A stretch of 64,000 nucleotides of DNA from Paraescarpia echinospica. Its lineage: Eukaryota > Annelida > Polychaeta > Sabellida > Siboglinidae. Shown piece by piece: positions 34,570 through 49,400 of this stretch; within the stretch, counting starts at the first letter, position 1; every line of letters begins with the position of its first letter. The DNA lies in contig CM034536.1 of assembly GCA_020002185.1 (NCBI GenBank), positions 15,541,614 through 15,605,613 of the forward strand, given 5' to 3'. Both the position numbers and the translations under genes were made by a program. The notes under the pieces are model-generated. The model was given only the letters and a program-made list of their open reading frames with translations, had not been told where the DNA came from and ran no database searches.

Positions 34570-37459
34570 AATGTCAGTGCTGGTAATCATGTTTATTTAA
34601 TTCTCTCACCTGTTGTACTGTGAATCGTAATTTATATTGCTGTCACAAATGACGTGACGAATCACTCTAAAAAAATCAATGTAATCTTAGGACATATATC
34701 ACACATGACAACAGGAAGTGTATCCCAAATACAACAAATGTGACTAGAGACCATTGAACAGAGGTAGATATCCTCACACTGAAGCCAGTCATACGACTTT
34801 GTACAGTGCCAGAGCATCACAATGTTCTGAACACAAAACTGTCATAAGGTAGCCACACCACAGCATAGGGAGCAAGGCTTTCCAAAGCCACACATATTGA
34901 ACACGGACAAATGACTTCTAGAAGGAAATGCATGCATTTGAACAATGTGAACAGCAGGAATAAAGCAATGACACAATTCTCCCATTTCACACAGTTATCA
35001 AAACATAGGATAACCAGAACATGAAATGCAGTAATTCATTCGATTCCAAGCACAAAGATTACCACATAACAATTCATTTTAAACTAATTTGTTATTTACC
35101 ATATAACACGAATATGCAAGATATATTTTGCTAACGCATAATTTGAAAGGATTAGTAAGTAAACTGGTACCAAATAAAGGAAATGTGAGGATGATCTGAT
35201 TACAAAAAAACACCTGGTATACAATAATGCACAAGTACAATATTCATAAAGGTACAGCAATGCTGTTCTGCTCTTGAGTAAATGATCTTGCTTTCTATAC
35301 TGGACCAGTCTTTCCCCTTAAGTTTTATTATCTATATCATAGCAGGCATTACACAAGGATGAAAGTCGTGTCTACTGTTATGCAATCACTCCAGATGCAT
35401 ACTACATCAGAATGGAATGCATGCAAGCCCACAACACTGTTTGCACAGAAAATATACGCTATGCACAGAAGAGCTACGAAGATTGCTTAAAAATATGTAA
35501 AGAAATAGGTGCCCCATCTAAATACATTAAAGTAACTGAACAATTAACGACCAGCAATTGTTGGAATATGTGCTAGTGCTGAATATACAAAACCTTCACA
35601 TGATTGTGAATCACGTTTCTACCTCTTGAAATCTTCCAGTTTACATCTATATGACACGTAAACAAACCTATCAGATAACAAAATATTGGATGTTAGAATT
35701 TCTGTGCCAGCTTCTTTATATCGTCTCTCCCTTAACAGTTTTTGTTAAATTGCAAAACAGATTTTTATTACTCTAAAACCTCACGATTCCTTATTTGGAA
35801 ATGGCAGCTTAAGAAGTCATTCTAACAAATTTTTTATTTACTTATTTGGCAAAGTGATAGCTTTCCTTAGCAAACTTCCCTTAGCAGATGTAGCAAAAGG
35901 TCTTTCATGTTGTTTAGCCATTGGCTAATGGCAAGTTTGAACTTAGGTAGGAAAATCTACAATCTATACACAAAGAACAGCAACTCTGATTCACTGATTG
36001 CAGTTGAATCTTGGATTGTACAAACACACACATATACATTCAGGTGTACATAGAGAGGAGAAATGGTGCAGTCTCTTTATAACAGCATAAATATGCACAG
36101 GTATTGTGCAATGAGTACCTGATATCATCCTGGCAGACTACCTAACCAGACAGTCAGATGACTCTGAACAACACTGCTAACCTCGCAAAGTGGACAGAAA
36201 AAGTACTCACTATGAATATAATCTCTAAGTACTACCTTATTGCTAAATCAATACAGTAATCATGTGGTCTCCATGGCAGACTACAATCATGGTAGTGATG
36301 GTTCTGCTTGTAGCATCTTTGCAGTAAGTGGTTTTACAGACACGCCGCTCCGCCGAGCATTGATCAGTTATGCACAGCTTGTCAGAACATGTGTACCTGA
36401 ACTCTCTTGATTAGACACACTGGAGGTAAGGATACAAGTATTTCCTGTCTTGACCAATGAGTGCATGGAGTAGGCAAAATTAGCAGTTTATATCGCTGTA
36501 CCACGCAAACAAGCTAAACCACTCAGACGATGTGTTCATAAAACACCAGCACACACATTGTTGAATGGATTTAACAACTGTCAATATGAATTAGCAGTGA
36601 AGTACCGGTAAGATACAAGTTTTCGAAAGAGTGTTACCCGCTTACAGTGGCCAATGGAACAAGTATCTAACCAGCCAGCATTGGCCATATAGCATATATA
36701 GGTCAATATGATATCACTAAACTCAGGACTGGTCTTGACAGAATAACTTTAATAATTTCTCCAACATCTAGGAGATTCCTGAACATACCATTGTCTCTCA
36801 AGAATAAAGGTGTTATACTCTCTCAGACGTAGACAACAATTGCTGGAATACCTATCTAGCCCAATCTGTGCCTCTATGGACACATATCACCTACATTCTG
36901 CAGTTGTTCTCACTATTATAAGTAACCAAGTGATACAAATTACGTGCCCATTCTATTAACAGCAGAACAGAAGTTAGTAATTACACTACAAGCATGTGCC
37001 TATTTATATATTTTTAGAGGAAATCTGCATCCACAGTGTCCCTTTGTTGTTAGGAAAATGCAATATAAGTAACACCATGTATTAATGGAGACTGGTGACA
37101 TATACTCCATGTATTTTGGTAAAACTAATGTTAGATACTGAGTAGTATTTAAACAGACATGAATGAGTAATTAAAGCTATAACGTGAAGCAATGTTACTC
37201 GTCTATTGGAATGTGCCTGGTCCATTTTGGTCACGCACATGCATATACAAACAATTATTTATACATATACATTCTATAAAATGTACACTAGTAAAAGATG
37301 TCGTGCCCCTATCGAGGCATGCCACGCTGTTGCATTTTGCACAGCAACCAACCGGTGTCCATGGTAACTGACTAGCAATGACATCGACGATGCCCACTTC
37401 ATCTCTGTGTGAGGTTGTCATGACGATGTGCTGCGTACACAGTTATTCCATAGTTTTGA
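34570..37459 (-). other. Probable DNAJC5 3' UTR; no gene seen
   Basis: 2.9 kb downstream of the DNAJC5 stop codon lacks coding frames and recognisable transposons, unlike the sequence on its other side. AATAAA (minus, 34597-34592) is followed by a GT-rich stretch (GTTTGTTGAATGTGGTGT region, about 34565-34545), a plausible cleavage site. Long 3' UTRs are usual for neuronal genes; assignment is inferred. Confidence 0.4.
34592..34597 (-). terminator. Candidate poly(A) signal of DNAJC5
   Basis: AATAAA on the minus strand with a downstream GT-rich element. Other AATAAA-type words exist nearer the stop, so alternative ends are possible. Confidence 0.3.
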
Positions 37460-40400
37460 TTAATGATCAACACCATACGTTGGAATTGGCCCTGTTTCTT
37501 GTAGATTCGTCTTCTCGGTTGGTTCCGGCATGGGCATTGGCATGGCAACAGACGCCGTCGGCTGTGATGTCACGGGCTGGTCTGTATTGTTGTCTTCTGC
37601 GTCACTCAGATTGTCCTGCAAGACATAAATGTGGCGGGTCGAGTCATGTGTCAAAATCATCATCAGATTTAACCACATTCATTAGCCACAAATATTAATA
37701 AGTGACCAGCATTATATATATATCAATGCCAGCCTCATCTCAGACTTCAGAAGAAAGGAGGAGAACAACAATAAATACATGAATCGAGGAACATATTAGA
37801 AATATCCGGATGCTGAGATTTTACAGATTATTGGGGTCTGTATTAACAAAGCTAATACAGATGCAAGCAGAGATTGCAAGTTTCTGCAGTAATCTGGTGC
37901 AAATATGAGCAGTGTTGTGCAACTTTTGAGACACGATTATCAATCGTTTTAACAAGATTGCCAAGTGGATGACTTCAGCCAAGTTAGAGCAATTAACAAA
38001 CAGTAGCAGGATAATTTTCTTGTGTTGAAGAAAGCCCACTAGAAACCTCTTCATTTCTACAGCCATGATTTGACTTTTCCAAATCTTACACAGGTGAATT
38101 TGATTGTTCCCATTAAAAATACAATGTCCGTCCTTCATATATTAACATTTATTGTAACATTTTGTTATTTGACCTAGAACAAATAAGTTGAATGTACACA
38201 TCACAAACAGTCAATTATTCTTTATTTGTTAATTCTAGTATATGCTTTAGATTGATCCCAAGACCAGACAACCAACATCTGTTGTACAAACTCATTTGTG
38301 ATTACACCAGATAAGTGTGATATTTTAAACATATAACATTTAATTCCAAAAACTATTCCAAAAGTAATTTAGCATGACATTTATTTAAAACTATTATTGG
38401 TAAAATGTCACATTATCATTTAATCATTATCGTGCTTATTTTATGACTCATGTCAATACTTTCGTAACCCAAAACACAATGCTAACGTCTTGAAGATTAA
38501 GTCGAACAACTGAGGGTAAGGTAATGCCTGAGTGAATAATTACAGGCACTCATACATAAAACAAGAGTGAATAATGCATATTTATAAGGTCAATTTACAC
38601 AATAACAAGGTTGTCAGTAAAGAACACCTGAAGATGTATGAGAAAGAGTGGAGGAATCATCTTGCAAAACTGTGCACCCAAGAAAATCGCAGAGTATTGT
38701 GCTGTATAGGGAAGGAATATAGAAAGGGGAGCAGAGAAAACCAGAAGCAAAACCACGTCAACATACAATGATAGATAAATGGGTAGAAAAGTCATGAAAG
38801 TGAACAGGAGAAGATCCCTCTCATGCTCAGTGTTGTCTTTTTAAAGTTCTGAAACCCTCCAAAATCAAGAGTACTGTTCTTTAATCCAAGAGGAAGACAT
38901 GCAGAGCAAACAAAGGAGGAAGTATCCCACTATGGAGGAGATTGTTGTCAAACCTTAAGACGAGGCTGCATCTAATGGAAACAGAGATAGTATCGTCAGT
39001 AGTCTGAAAAAGAACCTCAGTACTTGAAGAACAAATAGAGCACGTTAGTTAGACCACGCAATACGGAATAGAGAAAAGGTTCAAGTGAGCAGATGATTTA
39101 TGTGGTTTAAAGAGAAAATTAGGAAAGAATAACACAACTATCTATTTAAAATTTGAATATTGGAGTGTTTTAAAAATAATATTCCGATTACTCAAAGCAA
39201 AGTACTATTATAGCTTTTATTTGATGGCTACTGTACACAGATACAAATGTTATCATGATACAAACATTTTATTTGATACTTACTGAATACAATGAATGTT
39301 ATCAAATTACAAACATTTCATCAAGCTTGTGTGTGGAATATTTATTTAATGTGACATTGTTCACTGGTGCATTTGATCTTGGGACCAATATCGAACATTC
39401 TATACTCAATGTCAACAATGTATGTTACTAGTAAGTGCATGTTTGTTTACACACAGAATCCAACTAAATACAACTGCAAACACCAACTATAAAATGGAGT
39501 CCTCCACAAATAAGATTTTAGTTTGGATCTTCATGTATGAATATGGTTGACTTTTCCCGTTGAGATGACGCTAATGTGTTACATTGATACTCTGCTAATT
39601 GCATATGACAGTAAATAAAATCAACTGAATGTATAATTTATGTTTACATATCCACCATACCCGTTGAGTTCAAACTTGCAATTTGGAAGGGACGACCTCG
39701 GAGCATGGTCAAGTGGTAAACAAACAATCCAGTTTCAAAACAAGGTTTATTGGCAATAACGCTCAGATGGGCTGAGTTAATACCCTTTGATGTTCTGAAG
39801 TAGCAGTTCACCAATTTCCCGTTTCCCACATTCTACAGGGGAGAGGAACAAACAGGCTCTTTCTAAAGTGAAGTCACCCGACAGTAATGCTTAATGTTTG
39901 TTAAGAAACAGAGAAAAGAACAATCTGTGTTGTTAGAGCACTCAAAACACAGCACCCAGTGGAAGCCAATCACAACAGGATGCTGCGTTACACTAAATGA
40001 TTGGTTCCACTAAGAACGATAAAAAAAATTATAACACAACCTCTTGTGAAACCCCTGTATTAACCACAAATTGAAAGAATATGAATGTTTGTAACAAAAC
40101 AAAAACTGAGAAATTCCAAACATCTTCAGTGCAAAGAATAGTGCATTTGTTTTCACACAACAGGAGTTCTAACTATTGCGACTTACATTACCTTCCACAC
40201 TGCCCACCTGCATCCTGTCGTAGTTGGGTGGTAAACTGGGGTCTATACAGGATTTTCGCTATCAAAGTAAGAGCAAAATGTAGTGCTAAAAATCTGATGT
40301 GTCTCATAGATATGAACCACTTTTTCTCTCACAGGAACGAGGAAAAACAAATGTTAACATTGAATTACAACAAGTGCAGGCCTTCACAACCTCCAATTAG

Positions 40401-43400
40401 ATTTGAGATTCATGAAAATGTCTGTCATAAATACTCCTAGAATTAAGCATCTGTCAGAAATAATTATACGGTTTATGAAATGGTGAACCTTCATTTTGTA
40501 GTTATCAGCCCCAAATTAAAAATCTGTTCTGGTAAATTGGACATGCTTCTTTCATGAGAAAGATCGTGGCACTGAATCCTGCATAGGTTTACTTTACATA
40601 GCGATTCTCAACATTCTAAACTTTACTAGCAGATTCTAGATAATCTTCCATGATGCACCAGGTTTATTATTTGACTTAAAATTTAACTGTGTTTACATAT
40701 TTACTGTTGATGTTGTTAAACTAAACATTATTACATGAAACCAGTTATAATTCAGCCATTCCAAGCATCATACTAATTTTTTCAAATGTCACCATGAGAT
40801 GAAATCTGGAACTTTTTACAAAGATATATATTTGGGGGTAATAAACACGAAATATCCCATGGATATGTAACTTTCTTCCTATTGCCATGGTCCAGGATGA
40901 CACACACCCTGTGGATGCCCTAAAATACAGCAAAGGCACATGGTTTTTTGGACAGAGAATTTTCCATGGAAAGCTTCATCTGACCAGGCTGAAATTGGCA
41001 ACTAAAATAGCCAACTGGCAACACTACTGCAGCAGAGTGCATTTGGCCTGACAGTTGCTCACAGTTTCTGAGAAGATTTTGCTGAGAAGATGCAATCTAC
41101 CTCATTTTGATGTCACGGAAGTCACAAAAATAAGTATGTTGTTTTATTTCCAGGGAAGTATATAGTTTAGAAAAAAACCTTTAAGTTTGTAAATCTCCTA
41201 GTACTAAACTAACTAGGGCTGGCCTATGTATAATGTAAACGTTTTAATGTAGTTAGGAAATCTACCTCAAAATCTATCTCTGTCACGGAAGTCACACTGA
41301 TTTGTCATGGAAGTCACGCCAGTATTTTGTTTTTATTTCCTAGGAAATACATAATGTAGAAATGTTTGATATGTTTTGAATCTCCTACAGTTAGCATAAC
41401 TGAGGGTGCTTAATGTGTAATGTAAGTGCTTTATTGTAGGAATAAATGCACATCAAAGCCTGTAATGGAAGACATGTTGATTTGCTTTTGAAGTCACACC
41501 ATACAAGTAACACATAAACTTGGTTAAGCATGTATGATCATACAAATGGTGGACTTTTTTGTTCAAACCAAATAGTTTATAGTAAGGCCATAGGTTAATA
41601 CTCTTGTGCCATAATACCATTCACTCACTCTGTCACTCAGGGAGAAAATACAATCATGTGGGTATCTGCCGAATACAAAGTAAGCAGCAGGATATGCGCA
41701 AAATAGTTCAAGAAAAACAAATACGGGAATGCTTTAAATTAACAAAAAGAACAGCTAGAACTATTGTATAAGAAGGAAGCAGATAAATTCAACAGTGAAA
41801 ATGTAGGGACAGAAAACTTGTCAAACCTTAAATTAAACAAGGAAGTTTACAATGTAAGGTTCTAACTAAATATATACTATCATAATTCTCACTGCACTGT
41901 ACATGTTATTACCATGTACCATTATAGGCTTAGTTAATGTGCAGTTCTTGTAGTGTTCCTTCTAAATGCTGCAGTTAAATAACAAGGATGTTTTTTTCAG
42001 TATTTCCTGAACAGAAGTGGTAATCTCAACATCTGGAATCCATTGAGGATATCTGACACTCCGTAGGAAGCCAGAAAACTAGGTTTGAGCTTACCAGAGA
42101 ACAAAACTGTTTATTTCAAGTAGTCACAAGAATAAATGAACCTACACCACACTTTTAAAGGTAGCCGCTGGTCATAAATTAACTACGGGACACATCTTGG
42201 TGAAAACTCATATCTTCATAAAATTTGAGGATTATATTAGTTGGGTGAAGGTTGTTGAACATTTTAAAAATTGGCTAATTTGCATAACTGTTGCCATGGC
42301 AACAGTGATTTGTACCTATATACACATATGGTCCCACAGGACAAACTTTTTAGAGTAAGGGATAGCAAATGTCATCATACTATTGCAATAACTTGTCTGT
42401 TGGAATGTTACTTTGCGCAATATGGTGGTTTTGGGTTCTGACTTCACATGTTTTATGACCACAGTGATTTGCGTCGTTCAAGTGAATTTATTTGTTAATT
42501 CTCTAATTGGTTGACCCTTGTTTACAAACCTTTAAAATAAAGCTATGACATCCAAAACAGCTCATTGCACCTGGAACATTCCACAGAATAACTGGTGAAA
42601 ATTTCAATTCTCTAGCTTGTGTGGTTTTCCAAAATAATGTTTTTCATTGTCACAAATGATCAAAAATATTGTTTTGAGAAAACGGCCGAAACAAAATAAT
42701 AACGTTATACGTTAAGCAGTACGGGTAGGTATACATCATCTGATTATAGGTATTTCTAACCTGAATCTTGAAAAAGGCAATGTATTGGGAATGCGCAACA
42801 TGTTAATCTATTGGAAAGTGATGAAATCCCAAAATAAAAAATTAGGACCAGCGGCTGCCCTTAACTGTAATTCATGTAACATTTTATTGTTCATTTACTT
42901 CATATATACACAGGATTCGAAAATGAGAATATTTTGAGAAATTGTTATCATCAAATTGTACTTTGGTTTTTATTTGTTTATTGTGGTTTGTGTTTTGGGA
43001 TTTTATGAAAATATATAATAAGAATTTAATAACTTTTGCATTTTGTTTTATACTGCTGGAGCTACTCGTCACGGAAGTCCCGTTTTATCTGTCATGGACA
43101 TCACACACATCCAATACTTTCTAAAAACAGAAAATTACATATTCCTGATAGCTTGCCTGATTTGGGAATCTTCAAACCTCCAATAGCCAATTATGTGAAA
43201 CAAAATGGTATATCTCTCCTAGGAGGCTACGAAATGGATGAAACATATATTCTGTCTACATATTTGGAATAGTAGCTGTCATGGAAGTCATGTTTTTCAC
43301 CTCTCATTTTTCCCATGAAATTTTTTACAGAATTAAAACATTGTTTGGCTAAATTAAACAGCTGTTTATGGTATTTGACATAACTGTACAACAGTTCAGA

Positions 43401-46400
43401 TTTGTTCAGGAAATTAGAAGCAGTAGAACAATATCAGTATAATTTGAGTAGCTTTCGTCACCGAAGTCACGTTGGAATGGTTGATATACATTATGTATGT
43501 AAGTATGTGTAACAAAATAACAAATTTTTATATTGTATAATGTCTGTATTGTATTTTTAAGCTAGTTATTGGACTGCCCCCTGGTTGTCATGAGTGTCAT
43601 TGTTATGACAATGGGGGCACAATACTTACTTGTAGATTCGAGTAGTCACCCTCCTCATCATTTGGCTGAGGCTTCCACTTGCCACAGCAGAAGTTGCAGC
43701 AACAACAACAGCAGCAGCAGAAGTAACATCCTGTTACCACTCCGCAGAACACAAACAGGGCCTGAAAAACACATCACCCATCACGTTACTACATGCAGAA
43801 CACAAACAGGGCCTGAAAAACACATCACCCATCACGTTACTACATGCAGAACACAAACAGGGCCTGAAAAACACATTACCCATCATGTTACTACATGCAG
43901 AACACAAACAGGGCCTGAAAAACACATCACCCATCAAGTTACTACATGCAGAACACAAACAGGGCCTGCAAAACACATCACCCATCCAGTTATCACTTTA
44001 CAGATCATGAACAGGACCTGCAAAACACATCAACCATCCTATTACTATTCCACAGAACAAAACCAGGGCCTACAAAACACATCACCCATCCCATTACTAC
44101 CCCACAGAACAAGAACAGAGCTTACAAAACACATCACCCATCCCGTTATCACTCCACAGAACACAAACAGAGCTTGCAGAACAAATCACCCATCCTGTTA
44201 CTATTCTTCAGATCACAGAGCCTGCAAAAACACATCACCCATCCTGTTACTTTTCCACAGAACACAAACAGGGCCTGCAAAACACATCACCCATCTTGTT
44301 ACTATGCCACAGAACACAAACAAGACCTGCAAAACACATCAACATCCCATTATCACTCCACAGAACAAAAAACAGCCTGCAAAACACATCACTCATCCTG
44401 TTACTACTCCACAGAACACAAACAGGGCCTGCAAAACACATCACCCATCTTGTTACTACGCCGCAGAACACAAACAAGACCTACAAAACACATCAACATC
44501 CCATTATCACCCCACAGAACACAAACAGCCTGCAAAACACATCACCCATCCTGTTACTACTTCACAGAATACAAACAAAGCCTGCAAAACACATCACTCA
44601 TCCTGTTACTACTCTGCAGAACACAAAGAGGACCTGAAAAACACACCACCCTTCACATTAATACATCACAGAACACAAACGGGGCCTGCAAAACACACCA
44701 TCCATCACATTAAAACAATACAGAGCATATATCACAAACGACAATGGGAAGAAGCAATCTTGCTTACAATCCCTTATTTAAATAAACGTCTTAATAAATA
44801 ATGCATTGTTCATTGGTGCAGAAATAGTAGGACACGTTCAGGGTACAGTCGATCCCACTTAACTGCATATCGCATAATTGCATATATATCGGTTATATGC
44901 ATAACATTTCAAAAACCAAACCCTGTTTGCATAAAAGCCATGTTAAAATGATCGCTTTATTGCATATTCAATCATCATCTGAAACATTTTATGCATAAAT
45001 ATCTTGTAACCATCATTAGTCGATGATTAAAACACTGTCAGATATATTTTATTGGCTTTCCACCTACAATTATCAAAGAAAAGATCGATTGTGCCAGCCA
45101 GGAATTTTTTTTGTGTCATCGAGTGGTGCGATAACATGGCTTCTGGTGCTTTGTTCGGCACAGTGCAATGCGGCATCACTGACTGGGCGCAAGCGATTGA
45201 AAAACAATTGTTTTCTCTGTCGTTAAATGGACGACAAAGTTGCATTAAAGACTTTTACGTTAACAATTAAAAGTGTGATTTGACATCTCCGATCACCCTG
45301 CAGTCCGAACTAATTGCTTGCTCAGTGATGCGCCAACTCTTTGTGCAACGCGGCATCACCGAATGGCACCACTCTACGCAATGTTAAGAATTAAAAGTGT
45401 GTCTTGCAATGTATGGTGTGTATTATTATTATGCAACATGTATTTTTTTTTTTTTTGCCGATTTTGTTTTATTGCATAAATTAACTGAGCAAATGGTGTA
45501 TGCATGGAAGCAGGGTCAACTGTAGTAACATATGACAGCAGAACGTCATCACAATAATTTATGTGGTGTAATGAATGAACCAGCAACAAAATTATTATAT
45601 TATTAATAACATACACACCTAAAACGTTACAGCAGTAAATTTAGCAGCACACAAGACTTACTGGTATTATTAACGAGAGTAATATAAATACTGTAACTGG
45701 TATTATTAACAAGAGTACCATAAATACTGTAACTGGTATTATTAACAAGAGTACCTTAAATACTGTATCTGAAGTCACACTCATTACATATATGAGTCAT
45801 AATTAAAGCTGGATACAAAGTTTCACATATTTTGGTTGTCGCACCGTGATGTTCTAGTCCACCCACCTTACACCAGGGGCTGGTTAGAACGAAGTATGTG
45901 TTGACATTTTCTTCTCCAAACTGCTCGGCTACGTAGAGGCCAAGGGAGCCGTATTTATCATAGATGGCTCGTTTTGTTGGATCGCTAAGCACCATGTTGG
46001 CTCGATTGAGCTCCTTAAACTGCAGCAGAATAAACAACAACAACTTTAGCACAAGACATGTTACAAAGTTCTATAGCTGACACAAATGCAGCAGGCAACT
46101 TTCTTCTGTTAGACACCTCACATTACTGCAAAACCACATCGTCCCAGACATGATTCAAAAGGTCTGTCATTTCAAAAGGTACTTCAAATCTATAAATACA
46201 CATGAATATCTCCAAAACAAAAACATAACAAATTCTTTGGCTACCCTCTAAGTTTTAGTATTACGTTGCAATCTAGTGCCTGGTCCAGCTACTTTACATT
46301 TGAATCACATAACTACAGCAAGATTAATGAATATATTAGTAACCTGACTCTTGATGAATGACTTAGATTATAACAAACATCTGAGATGTTTACTCTTCAT

Positions 46401-49400
46401 ATTCCCGTGGGTAAAATAGATTGACTAAAAAAACTAGATTTTACTGTTTGATCTTTATATGTAAAATGTTCAATCAGTGGATGGTAATTCCTAAAACATG
46501 TCATTGTCACTATAAACAAGATAAACAATGTGGAGAGTATATAATATAATGTAGTTTAATTCAAAGAGCATTAACATACGATTTTGCCAATCTTGTTTCA
46601 AAAGTACCATGTGCTCACACCATCTTTAAAACCATTAACATATTCTGTAAATCCACCCCAATTATTTCATAGTCATTAATAACAATTTACTATAAAATTA
46701 TCGATTTTTTATTATAAAACATTTGTTTCATGTCACTCTTTAATGTAATATTTAGTTTTCTGAGCCTATACAACTGACATGTCTCATAAATCATGAACCA
46801 GGCCTAGATATTGTCTAATTCACAGGAGATCATTAATGCATTATGTCGAGTTGATTTAACCCAAAACAGTCATAATCTATTACCGATTTCACAGCACACA
46901 ATAGACTTCAGGAAAACAACAAAAGCCTAATAAAAGCTACCCTCTTAGTAATTCATACAACCATGTTTAACAGAATTTACATTACACAGTGCCTCCATAG
47001 CCAAGCCTGGCTGTCTACTTTATTGATTATTGCCCATATCTGCCATCCCTCGACAATGCCTTTCCACAGCACAGTATGACTCGTTGGATAGATGTATGCT
47101 GAATAAAATATGGATCACACCGAGCGAATCGGCACCCGGCAGGAAATCATGGCTAATGGTCTGTGTGTGCTACGTGTGAAACATTCTCACGACTTTCAGC
47201 TAATATCACACAACAAACAACACTCCAGTATATTATTGCATAACATATGCGTGAGCCTGTTATCCTGTCCCGTGGCAGTTTCGATGGAAAACAACAGCTG
47301 TATAGTCAAGTGGATAAAACCACTTATGTGTATTGAACTGGCCAATAACACTGGGAATTTATGGAAGCAGCTCACTGCATGAGATATGCGTGCAATGGGA
47401 CGGTGTGTAGCATATACTCACATGTTCTACTGCCTCGGGATTATCCGGGTTCTTGTCTGGGTGAAGTTTCAGGGCCAACTGAAAAATGAATGTCAGTGAT
47501 GAAATATGATGATCAATTTATAACTCATATAAATTTGCAAGAACATATACTCATTTCTACGTAATGAATTCTCAAACTTATATTTATGTTATGTTTGGCT
47601 ACAATGCATCAGTGTACACACTAAATTATGTCTTTAAATGTCACAACAAAGTTAACAGGCGCATGGGGAAAAATGTTGAGCAGGGTTGAATTAAATTGAT
47701 TTATTGTGTAATTTATTATGCAACTGATTTTGAGAACATAGTTTTTGAACATTTTTTATTGTAATTTATCTCAACTGTAATTGGACAAATTCACAAAACA
47801 ACTGTTCAGTAATGACACAAATATTCCTCAATATTAATATGACAACGTAATAGTGCTCAATCTATGAACTATGCATTTTTATGAAGCTTCTAAACGTAAT
47901 TGATTCATTGAACCCCACCCTGACGCTGAGAGAATTGACCGAGACTTACCCGTCGATATGATTTCTTGACATCATCCTGTGTGGCTGTGCGCTGGACTTG
48001 TAGAATTTGATACAAACTAGTCCCAGAAGTGCTACAACACCATACGAAGTTGATTACATACAGTAACATCACACTGGATCAAAACATTCATTAGTCAGAA
48101 TCATCACCGCATCTGGCATCATTAACTTGACAGAGTATTGGTACAGATGATGCCATTAACGAATGCTGCTAGTGAAAAGCAGTAGTGTTTTCAGTTGAAT
48201 CACTTTCTTCAAAAGACATCCAAGTGTAACAAATGTGACAATGGCAATGAATGTTTGTGGGCAATTACTTGAAAAGAGGGTTAGCACAGGTGGAAGGAAA
48301 TCAAATCCTAACTGCAAGGACAGGTCAAGCACCTGGTTAGTTCCCAGTGGTCCAGCCTCCAGGTTGTACTTCACAATACTGTTTGATAGTGAACGGTCCT
48401 CTGTAGATGGTCCATATATTTATTGTCATACATCACTAGACTGTATGGCAGACAATAGTATGAGTACTAGATGGTCCATGTCATACTTCACAATCTAGAT
48501 TGTGTGGCAGGGAATTGTCCTCTGCTAGATGGTCCATGTCATACCTCACTAGACTGAGTGGCCGGGAATAGTCCTCTTAAAGATGGTCCATGTCATACCT
48601 CACTAGACGGTGTGACAGAGACTGGTCCTATGATAGATGGCCCATATCATACCTCACTAGATTGTGTGACAGGGAATGGTCCTCTGGTAGATGGTCCATG
48701 TCATACCTCACTAAACTCTGTGACAGGAACTGGTCTTCTAATAGATAGTCCATGTCATAAGCTCACTAGACTGAGTGGCCGGGAATAGTCCTCTTATAGA
48801 TGGTCCATGGCATACCTCACTAGACGGTGTGACAGAGACTGGTCCTCTGATAGATGGCCCATATCATACCTCACTAGATTGTGTGACAGGGAATGGTCCT
48901 CTTGTAGATGGTCCATGTCATACCTTACTAGATGAGTGACAGCCAGTGGTCCTCTGTTAGATGATCCATGTCATACCTCACTAGACTGAGTGGCAGGGAA
49001 TGGTCCTGATAGATGGTCCATGTCATACCTCACTAGACTGAGTGGCTGGGAATAGTCCTCTTATAGATGGTCCATGCCATACCTCACTAGACAGTGTGAC
49101 AGAGACTGGTCCTCTGATAGATGGCCCATATCATACCTCACTAGATTGTGTGACAGGGATTGGTCCTCTGGTAGATGGTCCATGTCATACCTTACTAGAT
49201 GAGTGGCAGTCAATGGTCCTCTGTTAGACAGTCCATAACTAGACTGAGTGACAGGGAATGGTCCTCTGCTAGATGGTCCATGGCATACCGGATACCCGTC
49301 ATACCTCAGTAGACTGAGTGACAGGGAATGGTCCTCTGTTAGATGGTCCATGTCATATATCACTAGGCTGAGTGACAGGGAATGGTCCTGTGTTAGATGG

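Noticed and set aside
43569..44801. 410-codon plus-strand open frame, and other long frames across the same repeat
   Set aside because: The frame stays open only because the repeat period of 51 bp is divisible by three. The real coding content is on the minus strand and limited to exon 5 at 43630-43761.
47110..47382. 90-codon plus-strand frame
   Set aside because: Lies in DNAJC5 intron 3 with no similarity I recognise and no splice context; likely chance.
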